Below are positions 7,767-12,474 of a stretch of DNA of 12,474 nt, piece by piece; within the stretch, counting starts at the first letter, position 1; each line of letters begins with the position of its first letter. Below the pieces are notes generated by a model. The model did not search any database. It saw only the letters and a list, made by a program, of their open reading frames with translations, and had not been told where the DNA came from. Position numbers and translations under genes: made by a program. The stretch comes from an uncultured Bacteroidota bacterium. GTDB lineage: Bacteria; Bacteroidota; Bacteroidia; Chitinophagales; Saprospiraceae. The stretch spans positions 1-12,474 of the forward strand of contig CALEIL010000199.1 of the NCBI GenBank assembly GCA_937876435.1. The letters run 5' to 3'.

Positions 7767-7833
7767 ATGATGAGAAGGAAAAGAATGCGATGACGATTGT
7801 AGATTTTACTGTAAAAATAGCACGCATACCCCA

Positions 7834-9066
7834 TTAATCAAGGACAATCGATGAACCTTTTTCGAGAACCACTTGATTAATTTGATTTGTTTTGGAAAAA
7901 ACCCCTTGCCAGGGAAACCCGCAGGCATTCTGGATCACGGCTTTGTCGCCCCGAAGTATGAGTTTGCCATTTCTCTCGATCAGAATACGGCCACCTTCTG
8001 GCATCGAAACCCGGTTGGTGATGATGAGAGTGGCATTACGATCTATGATGACGTCTGATACCACATCGGTTTCTCTGCACCATATCACGGTATCCCGGAT
8101 ATGAACCGGGTCCAATCCCTGAGATCTGCAATAGCTATCTTTTTGAAATCTTCTCTTCGTACTGCGAGCTTCTGCCAGACTATGTTGTATAATCCCGATC
8201 TGACAGGGAGTATAAGCGTCCTGATCGGCATTGCTATCCATGACATTATTGGAAACCAATGAATCGCATTCTGATCCATCGTTGGTAAAATTCCAGCAAT
8301 TGGAATGGGTGGGCGTATCATCGCACTGATCCCGCAACCAGGCATGCCTCAATCCCAGGATATGACCTACCTCGTGATTGAACAACCCCGTATAGGTATA
8401 AATCCTGTCATCGGTCAGAAATGGCCCTGAAATACGGATCCCGTTTCGTAAGGCTACCCCGGTTTTGAGACCTCCATAATTTTCACCAATTAAACTGTCG
8501 GGAGGCGGAGCCTGTATAAAAATATTGAGGATGGAATCCAGGCCTATGCCAAACTTGTCGATCACAGCCCTGTTGTAATTGTTCCGTCCTGGTCCCTTTT
8601 TCACCAGATAATAGTATGCATCATCAAAGTGTTCGTAGATCGCCGGATTCCCCTGGGCATCTGAGACAATTTCATACCGGATCAACGGGTCGAGCACCGG
8701 TGTTTGGTTCCTCAAGGGAAGCCGCATTTTTTGATTATTGGCCAGATCTCTGTTGGCTGATTCAACTAACTGTGTGGCGAACCGGATTGCTCGCTGTCCC
8801 TTCAGATTTTTACTTCCATCTGAACTATTCATGAAATGAATATTCAACCTGATGGTCCGCACCGGGGTAATTCCGGAAAATCCCGACCAGGGTATGTAAT
8901 CCGAGGTAGCCGAACATTCCAGTTCTGAGGCCCTTCGGGTTCCTGGTTCAAAAGCATTCTCTACATAGGCAAATTGCCTGATGGGTTTCCAGCTGCATGA
9001 TGACAGACCCCAGCAAAACAGGAAGAGGAGTACTATTTGAAATTTCCAATACCGCATTACAACCAT
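7834..9066 (-). CDS. M43 (pappalysin/cytophagalysin-like) metalloprotease lipoprotein
   Basis: The 410-residue protein is probably a lipoprotein: the hydrophobic leader ends in the lipobox L21-S-S-C24. The catalytic signature H231-E-V-G-H-I-L-G-L-R-H241 fits the HExxHxxGxxH of metzincins, and N274-V-M-D provides the Met-turn 35 residues after the last histidine, as in M43. Several cysteines (248, 257, 267, 288) cluster near the active site and may form disulfides. From about residue 325 the chain changes to a beta-repeat of the 'ATLIIT...MPEGGRILIERNGKLIL' kind, usual in Bacteroidota surface proteins, and it stops at residue 410, apparently early in that region. No type IX sorting domain follows, consistent with a lipid anchor. 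An ATG at 9057 (residue 4) is an equally good start. Two inverted repeats lie just upstream. Substrate unknown. Confidence 0.85.
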   Translation of the reverse strand: MVVMRYWKFQIVLLFLFCWGLSSCSWKPIRQFAYVENAFEPGTRRASELECSATSDYIPWSGFSGITPVRTIRLNIHFMNSSDGSKNLKGQRAIRFATQLVESANRDLANNQKMRLPLRNQTPVLDPLIRYEIVSDAQGNPAIYEHFDDAYYYLVKKGPGRNNYNRAVIDKFGIGLDSILNIFIQAPPPDSLIGENYGGLKTGVALRNGIRISGPFLTDDRIYTYTGLFNHEVGHILGLRHAWLRDQCDDTPTHSNCWNFTNDGSECDSLVSNNVMDSNADQDAYTPCQIGIIQHSLAEARSTKRRFQKDSYCRSQGLDPVHIRDTVIWCRETDVVSDVIIDRNATLIITNRVSMPEGGRILIERNGKLILRGDKAVIQNACGFPWQGVFSKTNQINQVVLEKGSSIVLD

Positions 9067-9080
9067 AGAAATATCATTTC

Positions 9081-9103
9081 ATTCGCCGAGCATTACGGCG
9101 AAT
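9081..9103. repeat. Perfect 8-base inverted repeat in M43 leader
   Basis: ATTCGCCG (9081-9088) and CGGCGAAT (9096-9103) are perfect complements around a 7-base loop. Read on the minus strand, the hairpin ends 14 bases upstream of the M43 ATG. It is the strongest stem in this spacer. No T-run follows on either side, so a leader hairpin affecting translation or an operator is likelier than a terminator. Confidence 0.5.
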
Positions 9104-9122
9104 CCACCTGGTATATGCTTTA

Positions 9123-9137
9123 TCTGATTGAATCAGA
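9123..9137. promoter_or_regulatory. Operator-like palindrome TCTGATT-G-AATCAGA
   Basis: The arms TCTGATT and AATCAGA are perfect over 7 bases with a single central base, the form expected of a dimeric regulator site rather than an RNA hairpin. It sits 57 bases upstream of the M43 start. No regulator gene is nearby, so the binding protein is unknown. Confidence 0.35.
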
Positions 9138-9313
9138 GCAAAAGGGCATCAAACCCTAATCTCGTATAGGTCTTTGAAAAACCTTAAAGGAATTCAATTT
9201 ATTACGCACCAGCATATAAAACCTGCGAGGCTGACATTTACTCCACAGGAAGCCGTTCCATATGAATACAACGAACAAACAAAATCAATTGTATGGTGCG
9301 CCATGCCCCCTTA

Positions 9314-10066
9314 TCAGGTATTCATCCCCCCGCAGACGCTGATGACCTGACCGTTCACATACCCTGACAGATCGGAAGCCAGGAACAGAACCACATCAGC
9401 TACTTCCTGGACCGTTCCAAATCTTTTCATCGGTATGCTCTGAAGGTATTCGTCCTTATTCGTGAGATTTTCAGTCATCTCCGTTTCGATAAAACCCGGA
9501 GCTATGGCGTTGCAACGTATATTCCGGCTACCCAATTCTTTGGCTATACTTTTTGTAAAACCTATAATGCCTGCTTTAGACGCTGCATAATTCGCCTGAC
9601 CGGCATTGCCCATCATACCGACCACGCTGGACAGGTTGATGATGGAACCTTCCCGGTTTTTCATCATCGTCCTAAGCACTTGTTTCGTCATCAGAAATAC
9701 AGAAGTCAGATTGGTCTGGATTACATCGTTCCATTGCTCTTCGCTCATTCTAAGCATCAGGGTATCCTTTGTGATGCCGGCGTTGTTGACCAGCACGTGA
9801 ATGGTTCCAAAATCTTCCAAAACCTGGCTGACCAATTCCTCTGCCTGTGCACCGTCAGCTGCGTCAGATTGGTAGGCTTTTATCCGATCGGGTCCCAAAC
9901 CCAGTGATCCGATCAAGGCATCAGCCTGGGAGGAAGAGGATCGATATGTAAAAGCTACCCTGGCACCCTGTCGCGTCAGATTCTCCACAATACCGGCTCC
10001 AATTCCCCTGCTTCCGCCCGTAATCAACACCACCCGGTCTCTCAATAAATTCATGCTATCTGTCAT
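9314..10066 (-). CDS. fabG: 3-oxoacyl-[acyl-carrier-protein] reductase
   Basis: FabG is the NADPH-dependent short-chain reductase that reduces 3-oxoacyl-ACP in each cycle of type II fatty acid synthesis in the cytoplasm. The 250-residue protein has the cofactor motif T16-GGSRGIG23, NNAG (94-97) and the catalytic tetrad N119, S147, Y160 and K164 (YAASK). The stretch S147-VVGMMGNAGQANYAASKAG closely matches the E. coli FabG active site, and the C-terminal GYVNGQVISVCGGM is also typical. Because the short-chain reductases form a large family, another oxoacyl substrate cannot be excluded, but the match to FabG is strong throughout. It stands alone, without fabD, acpP or fabF beside it, and is divergent from rpmE2. 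An ATG at 10054 (residue 5) is an alternative start. The spacer after its stop has no convincing terminator. Confidence 0.93.
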   Translation of the reverse strand: MTDSMNLLRDRVVLITGGSRGIGAGIVENLTRQGARVAFTYRSSSSQADALIGSLGLGPDRIKAYQSDAADGAQAEELVSQVLEDFGTIHVLVNNAGITKDTLMLRMSEEQWNDVIQTNLTSVFLMTKQVLRTMMKNREGSIINLSSVVGMMGNAGQANYAASKAGIIGFTKSIAKELGSRNIRCNAIAPGFIETEMTENLTNKDEYLQSIPMKRFGTVQEVADVVLFLASDLSGYVNGQVISVCGGMNT

Positions 10067-10103
10067 ATGTTTAAAAGGTTTGAAATAAAATATCTTTTTT
10101 AAC

Positions 10104-10135
10104 TTTGAAATCCTGAAAGATTTGTATTATCTTTG
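10104..10135 (+). promoter_or_regulatory. Bacteroidota-type promoter for rpmE2
   Basis: TTTG at 10104-10107, a 20-base spacer and TATCTTTG at 10128-10135 match the -33 TTTG / -7 TAnnTTTG consensus of the Bacteroidota primary sigma factor, followed by CACTC at the expected start region. Transcription would begin near 10140, leaving an untranslated leader of roughly 125 bases before the rpmE2 ATG. Confidence 0.75.
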
Positions 10136-10159
10136 CACTCTGATTTTGGTAACGAATCC

Positions 10160-10184
10160 TGATTTCAACAGGAAATCATTTTTT
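10160..10184 (+). terminator. Candidate attenuator in rpmE2 leader
   Basis: TGATTTC (10160-10166), a loop AACAG and GAAATCA (10172-10178) form a perfect 7-base stem followed directly by six Ts (10179-10184). It lies between the promoter and the rpmE2 start, so it would end transcription early. Competing pairings exist: CCTG (10158-10161) with CAGG (10169-10172), and an earlier TGATTTT (10141-10147) that can replace the left arm. Such alternatives are expected in a regulated leader. The stem is A/T-rich, so it may be weak. Confidence 0.45.
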
Positions 10185-10265
10185 GACAGGGCTAAAGATG
10201 GGAAAATATTCGAAGAATCATAGATCCTGTTTTCTTAAGACATGAATTATTTAAAAATCTAAAAG

Positions 10266-10550
10266 ATGAAAAAAGATACACATCCGGAAAATTACCGTTA
10301 CGTGGTATTCAAAGATTTTTCTTGTGACGAGGCTTTTCTCACGAAATCAACCGTATCTTCAAGAGATACCATCGTATGGGAAGATGGGAAAGAATATCCT
10401 TTGGTAAAACTGGAGATTTCAAACAAATCTCATCCGTTCTATACTGGTAAGATGAAGTATGTCGATTCAGCTGGACGTATCGACAAATTCAACAAGAAAT
10501 TTTCAAAATTTGGCTCCAGGAAAGGAGCTACCGCTGAGGAAGAAGCATAA
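10266..10550 (+). CDS. rpmE2: 50S ribosomal protein L31, type B
   Basis: This is a structural protein of the large ribosomal subunit. The 94-residue chain matches type B L31: M1-KKDTHPENYRYVVF near the N-terminus, W38-EDGKEYPLVKLEIS, and S55-HPFYTGKMKYVDSAGRIDKF. Only one cysteine (C20) is present, so the zinc-binding cysteine set of C+ type A forms is absent, as expected for the zinc-independent form. The acidic tail ATAEEEA follows a basic stretch. The gene is monocistronic between its own promoter and a strong terminator at 10583-10616. An A-rich sequence rather than a Shine-Dalgarno motif precedes the ATG. Confidence 0.97.
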   Translation: MKKDTHPENYRYVVFKDFSCDEAFLTKSTVSSRDTIVWEDGKEYPLVKLEISNKSHPFYTGKMKYVDSAGRIDKFNKKFSKFGSRKGATAEEEA

Positions 10551-10582
10551 TTCAATCTCCTTCTTCATTGGAAAAAACACTG

Positions 10583-10616
10583 GCCTTGCCGGATTCACTC
10601 CGTCAGGGCTTTTTTT
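10583..10616. terminator. Strong intrinsic terminator, probably bidirectional
   Basis: GCCTTGCCGGA (10583-10593) pairs with TCCGTCAGGGC (10599-10609) around the loop TTCAC, with one mismatch and one G-U pair, followed by seven Ts (10610-10616). It lies 32 bases after the rpmE2 stop. A run of six As (10572-10577) on the other side gives a T-run for the minus strand, so it can also end the convergent gene. That gene's TAA stop (10617-10615) uses the end of the plus-strand T-run. Confidence 0.9.
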
Positions 10617-11895
10617 ATGTCTTTCTTTTCTGTTTTCGGGCAGCTGGAAATAAAATATTGTTGAGAATCAGCCGGTAACCGGGTGAATTGGGATGCAGAG
10701 ACAAGTCGGTCTCCGGATCATTGACGTAGTGCGCATAATCTTCCGGATCGTGCCCTCCAAAGAAGGAGAACTGCCCCTTCCCTATTTCGCCGTGGAGGTA
10801 CCTGACTTCATTCACGGCTTTATTCTCTCCCAGAATCAACACTGATGATTTGACGGTAGCATTGGCAAAGGAGGTAGTTTGTCCCATAAAACCTTTGACC
10901 GTCCGGGTGTGGTTCTGTGTCAGCATCGTTGGGATCGGGTCCCATTTGGCTGAAAAATCAAACAGGGTGAAGTAATCGTTCTCCGGATTGACCCGGCGAT
11001 TGATATTGTCGATATTGCTGTACTCGTATATCATGGGATTGGTTACGAGACGAAAGTTTTCAAAAGCAAAAGTGTTGGAAAAATCGAGTTTCTCCTGGGC
11101 GTCAGGGTCCTGAGGATCTCCATCAAACATCCAGTCACAGATATCGGTATTGGCGGCAGCTAACGCTATGTCATAACTATCGGTCGCCGAACACATCGCG
11201 AAGAGAAAACCTCCTCCTATCACGTATTCCCGGATCTTTTCTGCCACTGCCAACTTGAGATTGGACACTTTTCCAAAGCCCAGTTCATCCGCCATTTCTT
11301 CCATCCTGCGCTTGCTTTCCATATACCATTTCTGATTCTTATACCGTGCGTAAAACTTGCCGTATTGCCCCGTGAAATCTTCGTGGTGCAGGTGCAGCCA
11401 GTCATATTGCGCCAGCTTATCGCCGACGACCTCCCGATCGTATATCACATCATATGGAATTTCGGCATAGGTCAATACCAGCGTCACCGCATCATCCCAC
11501 GGCTGTATCCGTTCACCTCTGGCATTGAAATCAGGCGTGTAAACGGCTATTTTTGGTGCCTTGTCCAGTTTGATGGCATCCATATTGATTTCTGGTTGTG
11601 CAATCTCGGACAGGATCCCGTTGAACTGCACATCGGTAGTGATCTCGTATTTGATCCCCCTCGTTTTACATTCCTTTTCGATCAATTCATGGTAAGGAAA
11701 GGCAAAACTTCCACCCCGGTAATTCAACAGCCACCACGCTTCGATGTCATGTTCCAAAACCCAATAGGTGACCCCATACGATTTCAAATGATCCGTTTGG
11801 GTTTCATCCATAGGAACCATTATATAATTTGCAAACGCCGCAAACGATATCACGCTGAAAATGAATGTGCCCACGGTTTTTCTCAATAAACCCAT
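10615..11895 (-). CDS. Secreted protein of the Bacteroidota 'asparagine synthetase B-like' family, function unknown
   Basis: The 426-residue protein has a clear signal peptide (MGLLRK, hydrophobic core, AFA before N23) and is exported. From memory it belongs to a conserved Bacteroidota family that databases often label 'asparagine synthetase B'. Nothing supports that name: there is no catalytic N-terminal Cys and no SGGxDS ATP-binding loop. Conserved-looking parts are N58-YRGGSF, W133-DDAVTLVLTYAEIPY, H168-LHHEDFTGQYGKFY, the turn G227-GGFLFAMCSATDS, F378-FFGGHDPEDYAH-like sequence near 376-389, and H401-PNSPGYRLILNNILFPA. The glycine-rich strand leading into A233-M-C235-S resembles the nucleophile elbow of class I glutamine amidotransferase-like folds, so C235 is a candidate nucleophile; this is inference. 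The gene begins 6 bases after the small HExxH gene. GGGAG abuts the ATG, too close for a normal ribosome site. Confidence 0.8.
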   Translation of the reverse strand: MGLLRKTVGTFIFSVISFAAFANYIMVPMDETQTDHLKSYGVTYWVLEHDIEAWWLLNYRGGSFAFPYHELIEKECKTRGIKYEITTDVQFNGILSEIAQPEINMDAIKLDKAPKIAVYTPDFNARGERIQPWDDAVTLVLTYAEIPYDVIYDREVVGDKLAQYDWLHLHHEDFTGQYGKFYARYKNQKWYMESKRRMEEMADELGFGKVSNLKLAVAEKIREYVIGGGFLFAMCSATDSYDIALAAANTDICDWMFDGDPQDPDAQEKLDFSNTFAFENFRLVTNPMIYEYSNIDNINRRVNPENDYFTLFDFSAKWDPIPTMLTQNHTRTVKGFMGQTTSFANATVKSSVLILGENKAVNEVRYLHGEIGKGQFSFFGGHDPEDYAHYVNDPETDLSLHPNSPGYRLILNNILFPAARKQKRKT

Positions 11896-11901
11896 CTCCC
11901 T

Positions 11902-12249
11902 TTATTTAATTTCAAAATTATATTTTTCAAATATCGATGCCCTATCCAGATGATTGCTGATTTCCCGGGCTTCTACCTCATAACGATTGTTGTAATACCC
12001 ATGTTTTATCCACTCCCATAGATATGAACACACGAATCCGGTTACCCCTCTTACTTCGCACTGATTGATATGGACCAATTCGTGCGCAAGCCATTTTTGA
12101 TTCGCCAACAATCGTCCTGGTTCTGTTCCATAAAGATGGATCGTCCTCCCCCAAACCAGTGCCACTGCTTCTGACCGCATCCAAATACATGCCAATCTCG
12201 CTAAATGAGAATTTCTTTTGACGGTAATACCTTTCTTCACGATCGACAT
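11902..12249 (-). CDS. Small HExxH putative zinc-binding protein
   Basis: The chosen start gives a 115-residue protein with no signal peptide. H56-E-L-V-H60 is a zinc-protease-type motif inside W53-LAHELVHINQ, followed by G65...F72, W78-EWIKHGYYNNRYEVEAR with E93 as a possible third ligand. The arrangement (HExxH, a Gly/Phe region, then 'GY..N.YE.EA') recalls short Bacteroidota proteins related to DUF4157 domains. Their function is unknown and some may be inactive. The N-terminal part (R12-NSHLARLA, then G34-RTIHLYG) fits the same pattern, supporting the ATG at 12249. The reading frame is open further upstream to the window edge, but the extra residues look unlike protein (cysteine- and asparagine-rich, low conservation expected). 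It lies 6 bases upstream of the 'AsnB-like' gene, so the two are probably co-transcribed. Confidence 0.65.
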   Translation of the reverse strand: MSIVKKGITVKRNSHLARLACIWMRSEAVALVWGRTIHLYGTEPGRLLANQKWLAHELVHINQCEVRGVTGFVCSYLWEWIKHGYYNNRYEVEAREISNHLDRASIFEKYNFEIK

Positions 12250-12474
12250 TTTACACAATATACAGAACTTCTTCAAACAATGATTTGTATTGGATTGTTT
12301 AGCCAGGCAAGACCTGAATATTCCGGATCTAATCCTGGCCAGGAAAACGTTAGAATGTTGGATCGGCATTCGATTCCCGGTGACCAGTGGGCCGGGCATT
12401 AAGTTCGTGATACTTAAGTCGAGGTTATTTTTTGTCAGATCGAAGAAGTGACCGAATGCAGTCTCGTCGTTGAG
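12250..12474. other. Right edge, probably non-coding
   Basis: These 225 bases lie upstream of the small HExxH gene. I see no convincing promoter and no gene that must be present. The minus-strand frame of the HExxH gene stays open through all of it, so an N-terminal extension or upstream domain cannot be excluded. Short palindromes occur: CCTGGCCAGG (12334-12343), and TTAAGT/ACTTAA arms (12399-12404, 12412-12417). Confidence 0.35.

Noticed and set aside
7261..7827. Minus-strand open frame of 188 codons
   Set aside because: It mostly overlaps the DUF885 gene in antisense, including its active-site region; no family features.
7767..7833. Terminator between the convergent DUF885 and M43 genes
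   Set aside because: The only symmetry, TTTTAC-T-GTAAAA near 7804-7816, has almost no loop and only A/T-rich pairs; no T-run follows a stable stem.
11365..11889. Plus-strand open frame of 174 codons
   Set aside because: It is antisense to the conserved secreted 'AsnB-like' gene and has no supporting motif.
10615..11895. Asparagine synthetase (AsnB) function
   Set aside because: No N-terminal nucleophile Cys, no SGGxDS pyrophosphate loop, and a signal peptide directs the protein out of the cytoplasm.
12334..12343. CCTGGCCAGG palindrome as a functional site
   Set aside because: A single 10-base palindrome with no second copy nearby and no clear promoter context is within chance expectation.
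1..12474. Mobile elements, CRISPR arrays, tRNA or rRNA genes
   Set aside because: No transposase or integrase motifs, no regularly spaced repeats, and no cloverleaf or rRNA-like stretches were seen on either strand.

Overview
The window looks like an ordinary chromosomal segment from a member of the Bacteroidota. The main evidence is a near-consensus Bacteroidota promoter (TTTG, 20-base spacer, TATCTTTG) upstream of rpmE2, and start codons that mostly lack a usable Shine-Dalgarno sequence. The gene content agrees: a type B ribosomal protein L31, the secreted family often labelled 'asparagine synthetase B' in this phylum, and an M43 lipoprotein with the 'MPEGG-x-I-x-I-x-x-x-G-K-L' beta-repeat common in Bacteroidota surface proteins. 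A finer placement (for example Saprospiria) is only a guess. No mobile element, CRISPR array, tRNA, rRNA or phage gene was seen.

Layout. Positions 1-200 hold a possible 3' tail of a gene entering from the left, plus two inverted repeats. Positions 201-4423 (minus) form a compact probable operon: a CPBP/CAAX-type intramembrane protease, a secreted M1 aminopeptidase and a fused twin-ATPase ABC protein. A short divergent promoter region at 4424-4502 separates it from a plus-strand DUF6580 membrane protein (4503-5069). That gene converges on a PduO-type cob(I)alamin adenosyltransferase (5237-5791, minus). A 250-base spacer with a direct repeat and hairpins leads to a secreted DUF885 metallopeptidase (6042-7766, plus), which converges on an M43 lipoprotein metalloprotease (7834-9066, minus). 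Next come fabG (9314-10066, minus), a long leader with a candidate attenuator, and rpmE2 (10266-10550, plus). A strong terminator is shared with the convergent 'AsnB-like' secreted protein (10615-11895, minus). Six bases upstream of that gene is a small HExxH protein (11902-12249, minus).

How the genes fit together. Three themes are visible. (i) Five different zinc-protease-like families occur in 12.5 kb (CPBP, M1, DUF885, M43 and a short HExxH protein). Three of them have signal peptides, and the first operon also carries a peptide/nickel-type ABC ATPase, so peptide turnover or uptake is a reasonable but unproven theme. (ii) A cobalamin adenosyltransferase lies next to a DUF6580 transporter-like protein, suggesting corrinoid uptake and activation. 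(iii) fabG and rpmE2 are housekeeping genes.

I did not find a clearly new multi-gene system. The items most worth a second look are the L31 leader with its terminator-like hairpin, the misnamed secreted 'AsnB' family paired with a small HExxH protein, and the DUF6580/adenosyltransferase pairing. Three coding starts were moved from the longest open frame to an internal ATG (M1, adenosyltransferase, small HExxH protein), and one gene (CPBP) appears to use TTG.
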